In this document: positions 10,617-18,714 of the stretch, one piece after another
How the letters are laid out: each line of letters begins with the position of its first letter
Position numbering within the stretch: position 1 is the stretch's first letter
Assembly: GCF_004000825.1 (NCBI RefSeq)
Contig: NZ_BILZ01000018.1
Location: 1-64,000, forward strand
From: Paenibacillus kobensis NBRC 15729
Lineage (GTDB): Bacteria > Bacillota > Bacilli > Paenibacillales > Paenibacillaceae
Direction: 5' to 3'
DNA: 64,000 bases
Program-made: the position numbers and the translations under genes
The notes under the pieces: generated by a model
The model's database searches: none
What the model saw: only the letters and a program-made list of their open reading frames with translations
What the model was told of the DNA's origin: nothing

Positions 10617-11039
10617 AAGGCTGCCGGGAAATAAAGACGTAAAGCTTCCGGAGCGGATGTCGGAATGGGCTGCGGGCTTCGACTTCACGCAGCCGTCTCG
10701 GAACCGGTTACTCTCGCCCCAGGCGAACGTAAGCTCATCCCGACAGGCTTCTCAATGGCGATGCCTGAGCAATTAGAAGCACAAATCCGCCCGCGGAGCG
10801 GGCTTGCTTTTAAGCACGGCGTCACGTGTCTCAATTCACCGGGCACGATTGACGCGGATTACCGCGGAGAAGTAAAAGTGCTGCTCATTAATCTCGGGCA
10901 GGAGCCGTTCGTTATTACGCGCGGCGAAAGAATTGCCCAGATGGTGTTTCAGACGGTTCCGACCGTCACGATCGCCGTCGCAGACGAACTCCCTGATACC
11001 GTGCGCGGCGCAGGGGGCTTCGGCCACACTGGCGTATAA
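10597..11039 (+). pseudogene. dut: dUTPase gene with a -1 frameshift in motif 1
   Basis: dUTP diphosphatase removes dUTP and makes dUMP. A TTG at 10597, seven bases after AGGAGGG, opens a frame reading [20 protein letters not shown] and then MSEWAAGFD, the start of dUTPase motif 1. The rest, LHAAV followed by motifs 2 ([11 protein letters not shown]), 3 ([14 protein letters not shown]), 4 ([10 protein letters not shown]) and 5 ([10 protein letters not shown]), lies in another frame, beginning near 10683. One C missing after GAC at 10681-10683 explains the break, since GACCTTCAC would restore the normal GFDLHAA. No slippery heptamer is present, so a true mutation or a sequencing error is more likely than programmed frameshifting. 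Overlaps the end of mlpA. Confidence 0.8.
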
Positions 11040-11050
11040 AGTTATACTGC

Positions 11051-11084
11051 AAAGCACGTTCCTTTAACCGGAACGTGCTTTTTT
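11051..11084 (+). terminator. Terminator after dut
   Basis: AAAGCACGTTCC and GGAACGTGCTTTTTT form a perfect 12-base stem with a seven-base loop and T-tract. It ends the ylxY-mlpA-dut unit. Confidence 0.9.
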
Positions 11085-11116
11085 GTTGTAGTGACATTAG
11101 TTACACAAGTAATAGT

Positions 11117-11355
11117 GCTGTTGCATCACTTTTAGTGTCACACCAAGGGGATCGAGCGGGAAGTTGAAGCTGTTGCATCACTATTTGTGTCACACCAAGG
11201 GGATCGAGCGGGAAGTTGAAGCTGTTGCATCATTTTTAGTGTCACACCAGGGGGATTGAGTGGGAAGTTGAAGGTGTTGCATCACTATTTGTGTCACACC
11301 AGGGAGAGTGAGCGGGAAGTTGGAGCTATTGCATCACTATTTGTGTCACACCAGT
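11117..11355. repeat. Tandem repeat, 52-bp period, about 4.6 copies
   Basis: Units begin GCTGTTGCATCAC at 11117, 11169, 11221, 11273 (GGTGTTGC) and 11325 (GCTATTGC), exactly 52 bases apart. Each holds a short inverted repeat around TATTT or TTTTA (CAC...GTG), then TCACACCA, a G-run, GAGCGGGAAGTTG. Copies differ by a few bases only, so the array is young or homogenised. A half-degenerate copy may lie at 11091-11116. No convincing protein is encoded. Confidence 0.85.
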
Positions 11356-11781
11356 GGGTTGAGGGATTAGATTTGGGCTGTACAGCAGAATGGTCAAAGC
11401 CTTTAATAATTGGCGGAGCCTTCAAGTGGGTGACTGAGGGCGGAAGCCCTCAAAAGGAATTAAGTTACATTAGAAGGCTAGCGTAAGTGTATATACGAAT
11501 TGGTTGCGGACGGGCGAGCGGGACAAGGGAAATCTGAAGGAGAGGTTGCTGCGGAGCAGCAGGACGGGGGAACGGAGGAAAGTTGAAAGGGGGGCGTCCT
11601 CCGGGTGTCCAGAGGGCTGGAGCCCTTTGGGGCCCTCCCTTGCAGGGAGGGTTTGGGTGGGTAGAAAGAGATCTACGGGCCGCAGCCCTTGAAAGCTTAG
11701 TTTGGGAGTCTGAGGGCGGAGCCCTCATTATCATCCGGGAGTCTGAGGGCTGCGCCCTCAAATTGACCACCTCATATCATT
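11356..11781. repeat. Intergenic island of GC-rich palindromes
   Basis: Gene-free stretch with repeated hairpins: TGAGGGC-ggaa-GCCCTCA (11435-11452), AGGGCT-gg-AGCCCT (11613-11626), CCCTCCCT-tgc-AGGGAGGG (11633-11651), TGAGGGC-gga-GCCCTCA (11711-11727) and TGAGGGC-tgc-GCCCTCA (11744-11760). The last two are each preceded by GGGAGTC. The same style of element recurs at 36.15-36.44 kb in this window. Short ORFs here (for example 11504-11692) read through the palindromes and have no family resemblance, so I do not call genes. Confidence 0.7.
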
Positions 11782-11782
11782 C

Positions 11783-11810
11783 ACCCCCTAATGGGCGATC
11801 GCATAAGATG
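11783..11810 (+). promoter_or_regulatory. Possible sigma-K promoter of the dpa operon
   Basis: ACC at 11783 and CATAAGATG at 11802-11810, 16-17 bases apart, approach the mother-cell sigma-K pattern (AC, then CATANNNTA, one mismatch in the last base). The dipicolinate synthase operon is known to be sigma-K dependent in B. subtilis, and the site lies about 40 bases upstream of the dpaA start. Confidence 0.4.
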
Positions 11811-11848
11811 CTCTATATCTTATGAGCGCAGAAAGGAGTGAGGCCTTC

Positions 11849-12748
11849 ATGCTCACCGGCGTTCAAGTGCTGCTGATCGGCGGCGACGCCCGGCAGCTGG
11901 AAGTGATCCGGAAGCTGACGGAGCTTGACGCCATGGTCACGGTGGTCGGCTTCGAAGGTTTGCATACGTCTCTGGATGGGGCCGTCCATGCGGAGCTGCG
12001 CGACGAACTGTTCGATACAGCGGACGCGCTGCTGTTGCCTGCTGTCGGGACAGATGACAATGGGCTGATTACGGCTGTTTTCAGCGACAAAGAGCTGAGG
12101 CTGACCGATGCACAGATCGCTCGCTTGCCGAAACATGCGGCTGTGTATGCGGGAATGGCGAAGCCTTATTTGGTCCAGCTTTGTTCGAAGCACAATATTG
12201 CACTGTTCGAGTTGTTCGAACGCGATGATGTCGCGATCTATAACTCGATTCCGACGGCTGAAGGCGCCATTATGATGGCGATTCAGAACACGGACATTAC
12301 AATTCACGGTTCGACCTGCATGGTGCTCGGAATCGGCAGAACTGGCATGACATTGGCCCGGACGCTTCAAGGATTAGGGGCAAAAGTGAAGGTCGGCGTA
12401 AGGCGGGAAGAGCACTTCGCACGCGCTTGGGAAATGGGTTTTATCCCGTTCTACACCGACCGTTTAATGCATGAAGTTGGCAACATTGACTTGCTTTTTA
12501 ATACAATTCCGACTATGATAGTCACAGCGCAAATTATTGCGAATTTGCCCTCCAGGGCGGTCATTATCGACCTTGCTTCGAAGCCCGGCGGAACCGATTT
12601 TCGGTTTGCCGAGAAGCGTGGCATGAAGGCGATGTTGGCTCCCGGTCTCCCGGGCATCGTCGCGCCGAAGACGGCTGGACGAATCATAGCGGATTGCTTA
12701 TGTCAGCTCATTATGGACAATGCGAAGCTATGGGGGGAGAGGCCATGA
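11849..12748 (+). CDS. dpaA: Dipicolinate synthase subunit A
   Basis: With DpaB makes dipicolinic acid from 4-hydroxy-tetrahydrodipicolinate in the mother cell for export into the forespore core. Start ATG 11849 gives MLTGVQVLLIGGDARQLEVI, the family N-terminus, behind AAAGGAG; an in-frame ATG at 11822 has no ribosome site. The 299-residue product matches the roughly 297 of B. subtilis SpoVFA. A Rossmann NAD(P)-binding motif VLGIGRTGMTLA lies near residue 160, and the C-terminal APGLPGIVAPKTAGRI is characteristic. The TGA overlaps the dpaB ATG (ATGA). Confidence 0.95.
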   Translation: MLTGVQVLLIGGDARQLEVIRKLTELDAMVTVVGFEGLHTSLDGAVHAELRDELFDTADALLLPAVGTDDNGLITAVFSDKELRLTDAQIARLPKHAAVYAGMAKPYLVQLCSKHNIALFELFERDDVAIYNSIPTAEGAIMMAIQNTDITIHGSTCMVLGIGRTGMTLARTLQGLGAKVKVGVRREEHFARAWEMGFIPFYTDRLMHEVGNIDLLFNTIPTMIVTAQIIANLPSRAVIIDLASKPGGTDFRFAEKRGMKAMLAPGLPGIVAPKTAGRIIADCLCQLIMDNAKLWGERP

Positions 12749-13344
12749 ACTGGTCGGGGAAAACGGTCGGATATGCTTTGACGGGGTCTCATTGCACATT
12801 TGCCGAAGTAATGCCGCATATTCAACGTTTTGTCGATCTTGGAGCAAATGTCGTTCCAATTGCATCGCATACGTTAATGACGACAGATACGAGGTTCGGC
12901 ACATCGGAGCATTGGCAGTCGGAACTGAAACGGATTACGGGAAACGAAATTATTTCGACGATTGTTCAAGCTGAGCCGCTCGGGCCGTCGAAATTAATCG
13001 ACGTGCTCTTGATCGCCCCATGCACAGGCAACACAACAAGCAGATTGGCGAATGCACTTACGGACAGTGCGGTGCTTATGGCGGCGAAAGCGCAGTTGCG
13101 CAACGGCCGGCCAGTCGTTCTTGCCATCTCGACGAATGACGGTCTAGGCTTGAATGCAGCCAACATTGCGAAACTGCTCGTAGCGAAGAACATCTATTTC
13201 GTCCCATTTGGTCAAGACAATCCCGAGCAGAAACCGAACTCCCTTGTCGCGCGTATGGACCTTGTCGTTGAAGCCTGCGATGCAGCGCTTCAGGGCAAGC
13301 AGCTCCAGCCGATGCTGATTGAGCGTTTTCAATATGGAGTATAA
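12745..13344 (+). CDS. dpaB: Dipicolinate synthase subunit B
   Basis: Flavoprotein-like partner of DpaA. ATG 12745 follows GGGGAGAGG and overlaps the dpaA stop by four bases; an upstream in-frame ATG at 12694 would run deep into dpaA and is rejected. The 199-residue product begins MNWSGKTVGYALTGSHCTF, typical of the flavin mononucleotide-dependent decarboxylase-like fold, and has the APCTGNTTSRLANALTDS segment (near residue 90). Length equals that of B. subtilis SpoVFB. Confidence 0.95.
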   Translation: MNWSGKTVGYALTGSHCTFAEVMPHIQRFVDLGANVVPIASHTLMTTDTRFGTSEHWQSELKRITGNEIISTIVQAEPLGPSKLIDVLLIAPCTGNTTSRLANALTDSAVLMAAKAQLRNGRPVVLAISTNDGLGLNAANIAKLLVAKNIYFVPFGQDNPEQKPNSLVARMDLVVEACDAALQGKQLQPMLIERFQYGV

Positions 13345-13647
13345 GGGTAGATAACTACCAATTCACATGTAATAATCATGATTGCTAACGTTCCGGTACA
13401 ACACAAACGTTAAATTTGCCGGGCTAACCGGCTGTATCCGCTTGCAAAGGTAGAGGCAGGCTGCCGGAAGCGCCGGAGCTTGCCCGCAATCGAGCAATTA
13501 TTGCGGCTCTTTATAATGGAATTACCGTTTACGGTCATCTGCTGGATGGTCAGCAAGCAACGTTTACTTCTTCAGCAGATAATAGCAACAAAGGCTCCCG
13601 TCGCCAAGTCGTCCATATTCTTTTACATCCAATGGGGGACAGACATC
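13345..13647 (+). other. dpaB-dapG gap: unexplained open frame, asd absent
   Basis: In B. subtilis asd lies between spoVFB and dapG; here there are only 303 bases. A frame in phase with position 13428 is open from a TAA at 13425 to 13832, overlapping dapG, and its first 70 codons look protein-like (LPEAPELARNRAIIAALYNG, then HLLDGQQATF), but it has no evident start or ribosome site and no family I recognise. A small stem GCCGG/CCGGC lies near 13419-13432 and a stem ATCTGCTG / CAGCAGAT near 13537-13580. It may be a remnant gene or a structured dapG leader. Confidence 0.3.
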
Positions 13648-14859
13648 ATGCGGATACTAGTACAGAAATTCGGGGGCACCTCGCTTGCTACGGAGCAGGC
13701 GAGGGATTTTGTCATTCGTCATATTATGCGAGAACGCGAATCAGGCTATTCAATCGTCGTAGTCGTCTCTGCTATGGGACGAAGCGGCGATCCGTATGCG
13801 ACGGACACGCTTCTTCGATTAATTGGCGATAACGGAGATGCGTTGCCGGCCAGAGAGAAGGATATGCTGCTTGGTTGCGGCGAATTGATTTCGGTAGCCG
13901 TATTATGCAGCAAGCTGCGTTCATTAGGGATTCCGGCTAAGGGATTCACCGGTGGAACGGCAGGTGTTATGACCGACTCTTCATTTGGTCAAGCAAGAAT
14001 ATTAGACATTAGAACCGGCTCGCTGCTAGATACCCTCAGCCGTGGAGAAGTGGCTATCGTTGCCGGATTCCAAGGACATACGGAGAACGGCGAGATGACG
14101 ACGCTTGGCAGAGGCGGAAGCGATACGTCTGCTACAGCTCTTGGTGCAGCACTGCATGCGGAGCGGGTCGACATATATACCGATGTGAACGGCATCCTGA
14201 CAGCCGATCCCCGCATCGTAGCGGAAGCGAAGCCTTTGTCCGTTGTCGGTTATGCCGAAATATGCAATATGGCACGGCAAGGGGCGAAAGTGATTCATCC
14301 AAGAGCGGTCGAGATTGCCCAGCAAGCCCGAATTCCATTGCGTGTCCGTTCTACATTCTCCGATGATGAAGGAACGCTTGTAACAGATGAGCGTGTGAAT
14401 GCGGGAGGCACGGTTCGAGATAAACACGTAACCGGGATCGCACATGTTGCCGGAGTTACCCAAATATCGGTATATGCCCGCGAAGGGCAGGCTGATGTAC
14501 AACTGCAAGTGTTTCAATCGATGGCACGCCACGGCATAAGCGTCGACTTTATCAATGTAACTCCAGGCGGGGCGGTTTATACCGTATTCGATCACGATGC
14601 GCCCAAGGCGGTACAAGTACTCGAAAGTCTTGGATACGTTCCGAATGCGATCAGCGGATGCGCCAAAGTATCGGTGATCGGCGGCGGGATGAACGGCGTA
14701 CCCGGCGTGATGGCAAGAATCGTAGAGGCGCTTGCCGAGTCGGGCATTCCGATTCTGCAGTCGGCGGATTCGAATACGACGATCTGGGTTCTCGTAAGAC
14801 AAGAGGATATGGCTTCGGCGCTGCGCGCTCTGCACACGAAGTTTGAATTACATTTATAG
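13648..14859 (+). CDS. dapG: Aspartokinase (DapG type)
   Basis: Phosphorylates aspartate at the head of the diaminopimelate/lysine pathway. ATG 13648 follows GGGGGACAGACATC; it yields 403 residues, as in B. subtilis DapG, and starts MRILVQKFGGTSLA with the kinase motif KFGGTS. An in-frame ATG at 13480 would add 56 non-conserved residues. The kinase domain (about 1-235, GRGGSDTSATALGAALHAE) is followed by two ACT domains (about 265-400) for feedback control. Together with dapA and dpaAB it supplies diaminopimelate and dipicolinate. Confidence 0.94.
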   Translation: MRILVQKFGGTSLATEQARDFVIRHIMRERESGYSIVVVVSAMGRSGDPYATDTLLRLIGDNGDALPAREKDMLLGCGELISVAVLCSKLRSLGIPAKGFTGGTAGVMTDSSFGQARILDIRTGSLLDTLSRGEVAIVAGFQGHTENGEMTTLGRGGSDTSATALGAALHAERVDIYTDVNGILTADPRIVAEAKPLSVVGYAEICNMARQGAKVIHPRAVEIAQQARIPLRVRSTFSDDEGTLVTDERVNAGGTVRDKHVTGIAHVAGVTQISVYAREGQADVQLQVFQSMARHGISVDFINVTPGGAVYTVFDHDAPKAVQVLESLGYVPNAISGCAKVSVIGGGMNGVPGVMARIVEALAESGIPILQSADSNTTIWVLVRQEDMASALRALHTKFELHL

Positions 14860-14869
14860 CGACAATGGC

Positions 14870-14897
14870 GGGACTGGCAGTCTTAGCTGCAAGTCCC
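14870..14897 (+). other. Hairpin between dapG and dapA
   Basis: GGGACT and AGTCCC flank a second short stem GGCAG/CTGC, with no T-run after it. It could be an attenuator or mRNA stabiliser; it is not a standard terminator. Confidence 0.35.
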
Positions 14898-14968
14898 GAT
14901 GCATACATTTATTCATTCAACCTTATATCGAATAAAATTGCGGTTTCAACGAAGCAGGAGGAATCGTC

Positions 14969-15829
14969 ATGGATTTTGGCAGATTAATTACAGCGATGGT
15001 AACCCCATTCGATGCAGATGGCACAATTGATTGGGAAACGACAGGCCGACTCGTCGATTATTTGATTGAGGTACAGCTATCTGACAGTCTCGTTGTGTCA
15101 GGAACAACGGGAGAATCGCCTACTTTAACGGAGGCGGAGAAAGAACAATTGTTCCGATTCGTCGTGGAACGCGCAGGCGGTAGAGCGCGCGTCATCGCAG
15201 GAACAGGCAGCAATGATACGGCGCATACGATTCATATGACGAAACTGGCAGAATCTTGCGGTGCAGACGGCATTCTTCTTGTAACGCCGTACTACAATAA
15301 ACCAAGCCAAGAAGGTTTGTACCAGCATTTCAAAGCAATCGCCCAGTCGACAAAGCTTCCGGTTATGTTGTATAACGTGCCTTCCCGCACTGGCATTAGC
15401 ATGACCGCAGCAACTACGCTGCGTCTCGCGGAACTTTCGAATATCGTGGCGACGAAGGATTGCGCTCCGCTTGATCAATTGGCAGAGATTGCATCACAAG
15501 CTCCTGCGCATTTCCGTGTATACAGCGGCGATGACAGCGTGGCTTTGCCGGCAATTGCGGTTGGTGCATACGGCATTGTCAGCGTGTCAAGCCATGTCGT
15601 CGGAAGTAAAATGAAATCAATGATCGACGCTTTCTTGAACGGCGATGTTCGTACGGCAGCCCAGCTGCACGCGGAATGTCTGCCTGTGTTCAAAGGATTA
15701 TTCAATTACCCGAGCCCAGCTCCGGTCAAATATGCTTTGGCGCTAGGCGGCCTGCCGGTCGGCGGCGTCCGGCTCCCGCTTGTCGCATTGACGGATGCGG
15801 AAGGCGAATACTTGCGCCAACTTGTTTAA
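14969..15829 (+). CDS. dapA: 4-hydroxy-tetrahydrodipicolinate synthase
   Basis: Condenses aspartate semialdehyde with pyruvate; the product feeds both diaminopimelate and DpaAB. The 286-residue TIM barrel has the GTTGESPTL motif (near residue 44), the Tyr in LYNVPSRTG (near 133) and the Schiff-base Lys in NIVATKDCAP (near 162). ATG follows GCAGGAGGAATCGTC. It lacks nothing important compared with the family. A terminator follows. Confidence 0.97.
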   Translation: MDFGRLITAMVTPFDADGTIDWETTGRLVDYLIEVQLSDSLVVSGTTGESPTLTEAEKEQLFRFVVERAGGRARVIAGTGSNDTAHTIHMTKLAESCGADGILLVTPYYNKPSQEGLYQHFKAIAQSTKLPVMLYNVPSRTGISMTAATTLRLAELSNIVATKDCAPLDQLAEIASQAPAHFRVYSGDDSVALPAIAVGAYGIVSVSSHVVGSKMKSMIDAFLNGDVRTAAQLHAECLPVFKGLFNYPSPAPVKYALALGGLPVGGVRLPLVALTDAEGEYLRQLV

Positions 15830-15866
15830 TCGGTAACCACTAGAACCGATCTAAAGAGGGATTGTA

Positions 15867-15917
15867 ACCGGTGCATCGGCCGCAAGCGTTGCTTGCAGGC
15901 CAAGCATCGGTTTTTTA
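15867..15917 (+). terminator. Terminator after dapA
   Basis: ACCGGTGCATCGGCC pairs with the region ending CATCGGTTTTTT, with an inner stem GCAAGC / GCTTGC, followed by a T-run. Confidence 0.8.
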
Positions 15918-15957
15918 TTAGATGGGAAGTCTAAAGCCGAAGGCATTATTCGTTCAC

Positions 15958-15987
15958 TTGTATTCCAGCTTTTGTATCATGTATAAT
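15958..15987 (+). promoter_or_regulatory. Putative promoter of rnjB inside an inverted repeat
   Basis: TTGTAT (15958-15963) and TATAAT (15982-15987) are 18 bases apart. The promoter lies between the perfect inverted repeat CACTTGTA (15956-15963) and TACAAGTG (15991-15998), which overlaps the -35 box and the start region and might be an operator. The mRNA leader would be about 130 bases. Confidence 0.5.
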
Positions 15988-16122
15988 GTAGTACAAGTGA
16001 CTCGGTGCGGCAATTAATAGTAACAACCGAATAACGTAAGAGCGGCGTTCCACCATTTTCTAACAATATTTGCTTACGAAGCTGATTACGCTTACGCAAA
16101 GCTTTAGGAGGTATAGATTCAT

Positions 16123-17802
16123 TTGTCGAAGAAGAATAATCAAGATAAATTGCTCATCTTTGCGCTAGGTGGCGTAGGTGAGATCGGCAAGAACATGTAT
16201 GCCATTCAATATGGCAATGATATCGTTATCGTTGACGCAGGTTTGAAGTTCCCGGAAGAGGACATGCTCGGCATTGACATCGTCATTCCGGACATCTCTT
16301 ATTTGCTCGAGAATCGTGACAAAGTTCGCGGTATCCTCGTTACGCACGGCCATGAAGACCATATCGGCGGCTTGCCGTTCGTATTGAAAAATTTGAACGT
16401 CCCTGTTTTCGGTACGAAGCTGACACTCGGCTTGATCGAAGGCAAACTGAAGGAAGCCGGATTGCTCGGCGAGACGAAACGTATTCTGATCAATGCTGAT
16501 TCGGAAGTACCACTTGGATCGATCACAGCAACGTTCTTCAAGACGAATCACAGTATTCCGGATTCGCTCGGCGTCTGCTTGGATACGCCAGAAGGACGCG
16601 TCGTACATACAGGTGACTTCAAATTCGACCATACACCGGTCAATAACGAATTCGCCGATCTTCAACGTATTGCCGAGATTGGACGTCAAGGCGTTCTTGC
16701 CCTGTTGTCTGACAGTACGAATGCTGAACGTCCGGGTTATACGCCGTCGGAGAGCGTCGTTGGCGCGAACTTGGAGGAAATCTTCAAGAAAGCGACGCAA
16801 CGCGTCGTTATTGCAACTTTCGCATCGAACGTACACCGCGTACAACAAGTTATTAATGCTGCAGCTGCAACACGCCGCAAGATTGCAGTCGTTGGCCGCT
16901 CGATGGTTAATGTCGTATCGATAGCAGGCGAGCTTGGATACTTGAACATTCCGGAAGGTATGATTATCGAGCCGGAAGAAGTGAACAAGATGGCTGCGGA
17001 TCGCGTCGTCATTTTGTGCACGGGCAGCCAAGGCGAGCCGATGTCGGCTCTGACGCGTATGGCGCGTTCGACTCACCGCAAGATCGACATCTTGCCAGGC
17101 GATACAGTCATTATTGCCGCAACGCCGATTCCGGGCAATGAACGCCACGTTGGCCGCACGGTAGATGAACTGTTCCGACTCGGTGCGAACGTAATTTACG
17201 GTCCAGGCTCTGTGTCTGGCGTACACGTATCGGGTCACGGCAGCCAGGAAGAATTGAAGCTGATGCTTAACTTGATCAAGCCGAAGTTCTTCATCCCGAT
17301 CCACGGCGAATACCGGATGCTCCGTCTGCACGCACAGTTGGGCGAAGCAGTCGGCATCGAGCGGGAGAACATCTTTATTATCGATAACGGCGATACGATT
17401 GAATTCCAGAACGGATCCGCCCGCAAAGGTTCTAAAGTACAAGCTGGCAACGTCCTGATTGACGGTCTCGGCGTAGGCGACGTTGGTAATATCGTACTTC
17501 GCGACCGTAAATTGCTGTCGCAAGACGGCATTCTCGTTGTCGTCGTAACGCTGAGCAAGCAAGACGGAACCATTTTGTCCGGTCCAGACATTATTTCCAG
17601 AGGTTTCGTGTACGTACGTGAATCCGAAGGATTGTTGGATGAGGCGAATCGGATCGTAACGTCGACGCTGCATAAGCTGATGAACGATAATGTGAACGAA
17701 TGGGCTTCGTTGAAGACGAATGTGAAGGATGCGCTCGGCCGCTTCTTGTACGAGCAGACTCGCCGTCGTCCAATGATTTTGCCGATTATTATGGAAGTAT
17801 AA
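16123..17802 (+). CDS. rnjB: Ribonuclease J
   Basis: Endoribonuclease and 5'-3' exoribonuclease of the metallo-beta-lactamase/beta-CASP family. The 559-residue protein starts at TTG 16123, 11 bases after AGGAGG, and carries the zinc motif HGHEDH at residues 75-80, the beta-CASP domain (about 205-380, CTGSQGEPMSALTRMA), and HVSGHGSQEELK. The C-terminal domain is complete. By position after dapA it corresponds to B. subtilis ymfA/rnjB; from sequence alone I cannot exclude that it is functionally the RnjA type. Confidence 0.93.
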   Translation: MSKKNNQDKLLIFALGGVGEIGKNMYAIQYGNDIVIVDAGLKFPEEDMLGIDIVIPDISYLLENRDKVRGILVTHGHEDHIGGLPFVLKNLNVPVFGTKLTLGLIEGKLKEAGLLGETKRILINADSEVPLGSITATFFKTNHSIPDSLGVCLDTPEGRVVHTGDFKFDHTPVNNEFADLQRIAEIGRQGVLALLSDSTNAERPGYTPSESVVGANLEEIFKKATQRVVIATFASNVHRVQQVINAAAATRRKIAVVGRSMVNVVSIAGELGYLNIPEGMIIEPEEVNKMAADRVVILCTGSQGEPMSALTRMARSTHRKIDILPGDTVIIAATPIPGNERHVGRTVDELFRLGANVIYGPGSVSGVHVSGHGSQEELKLMLNLIKPKFFIPIHGEYRMLRLHAQLGEAVGIERENIFIIDNGDTIEFQNGSARKGSKVQAGNVLIDGLGVGDVGNIVLRDRKLLSQDGILVVVVTLSKQDGTILSGPDIISRGFVYVRESEGLLDEANRIVTSTLHKLMNDNVNEWASLKTNVKDALGRFLYEQTRRRPMILPIIMEV

Positions 17803-17818
17803 CGATTAACGACAATAT

Positions 17819-17864
17819 GGATTCGGTTACGTGCTGGCAACAGCACTTAGCCGAATCCTTTTTT
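17819..17864 (+). terminator. Terminator after rnjB
   Basis: GGATTCGGTTACGTGCTG pairs with CAGCACTTAGCCGAATCC across a GCAA loop and is followed by TTTTTT. Confidence 0.9.
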
Positions 17865-17891
17865 GTGCTGCTGCGGAAAGCTAAGTATAAT
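17863..17891 (+). promoter_or_regulatory. Putative sigma-A promoter of tepA
   Basis: TTGTGC at 17863-17868 and TATAAT at 17886-17891, spacer 17. It starts in the T-tract of the rnjB terminator and lies about 60 bases before tepA. Confidence 0.55.
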
Positions 17892-17952
17892 CGACGCCTC
17901 ATTTACCATACTATGATGAGTCCCATTTGCTGTATGTAAAGGAGTTAACGCA

Positions 17953-18714
17953 ATGTATGATGAGCTAGGCTATATGAAGTCCGAGCAGCCGGAGACGGCG
18001 CCCGCCCCGGACGATAAGAAGAGGACGGCTTCAGTCGTCGAGACGATTACTCAACTAGGCCAGACGTCCACGCCGGCAACGAACGATTCGAATATATACT
18101 GTATGACGATTATCGGACAAGTCGAAGGTCACCTCGTTCTTCCTCCGCAGAACAAGACGACGAAGTATGAGCATCTGATCCCGCAGCTTGTTGCCGCAGA
18201 GCAGAATCCGAAGATCGAAGGCATTCTGATCGTGCTCAATACGGTCGGCGGCGATGTGGAGGCTGGTCTTGCAATCGCCGAGATGATTTCGTCGTTGACG
18301 AAGCCGACGGTTACGCTAGTGCTTGGCGGCGGACATTCGATCGGTGTTCCGATCGCCGTGTCGGCCAATCGGTCTTTTATTGCCGAGACTGCAACCATGA
18401 CAATCCATCCGATCCGTTTGAACGGGCTTGTCATTGGCGTGCCGCAGACGTTTGAATATTTGGATAAAATGCAGGAGCGGGTCGTCCGGTTCGTCACTTC
18501 ACATTCGAACGTGTCAGAACTGCAGTTTAAAGAACTGATGTTTAAGACAGGGGAGCTGACCCGCGATATCGGCACGACCGTCATCGGTTCCGATGCCGTG
18601 AAATATGGCTTGATTGATGGAGTCGGCGGCATCGGACAAGCACTGGCTGCTTTAAATGCGCTTATGGATCAAAGACGCGCAAGCGTAATGCCAGCGGGAG
18701 CTCTGCCGTCATGA
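17953..18714 (+). CDS. tepA: ClpP-fold serine peptidase TepA (YmfB)
   Basis: ClpP/crotonase-fold protein of 253 residues, related to the B. subtilis translocation-enhancing protein TepA. A 50-residue charged N-terminus precedes the fold. The nucleophile elbow reads [12 protein letters not shown] (near residue 120) with the catalytic Ser, and the His is likely in [10 protein letters not shown] (near 150). ATG follows AAAGGAGTTAACGCA. It was proposed to help protein export or to degrade spore proteins; which of these applies here cannot be read from sequence. The TGA overlaps ylzJ (ATGA). Confidence 0.88.
   Translation: MYDELGYMKSEQPETAPAPDDKKRTASVVETITQLGQTSTPATNDSNIYCMTIIGQVEGHLVLPPQNKTTKYEHLIPQLVAAEQNPKIEGILIVLNTVGGDVEAGLAIAEMISSLTKPTVTLVLGGGHSIGVPIAVSANRSFIAETATMTIHPIRLNGLVIGVPQTFEYLDKMQERVVRFVTSHSNVSELQFKELMFKTGELTRDIGTTVIGSDAVKYGLIDGVGGIGQALAALNALMDQRRASVMPAGALPS

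Noticed and set aside
10670-10690. Programmed -1 frameshift in dut
   Set aside because: No X-XXY-YYZ slippery sequence and no evident downstream pseudoknot; a plain deletion explains the data.
10665-11039. dUTPase starting at ATG 10665
   Set aside because: It has no ribosome site and lacks the first part of motif 1, which is found intact in the other frame behind AGGAGGG and TTG 10597; hence the frameshift interpretation.
11117-11355. CRISPR array
   Set aside because: The 52-base unit is repeated whole, with no unique spacers between short repeats, and no cas genes are near.
11504-11825. Short + strand ORFs in the repeat island
   Set aside because: They translate GC palindromes into Gly/Arg/Pro-rich peptides with no recognised family or ribosome site.
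13430-13647. Lysine riboswitch upstream of dapG
   Set aside because: A GGTAGAGGC and a GCCGGAAGC motif recall the L box, but the other invariant segments (the AAGGGGA, CTGTCA and GGAGAGCTA elements) and a terminator are missing.
16165-17673. A 502-codon ORF on the minus strand
   Set aside because: It is the antisense shadow of rnjB, Arg/Cys-rich and without any domain; the + strand gene is certain.
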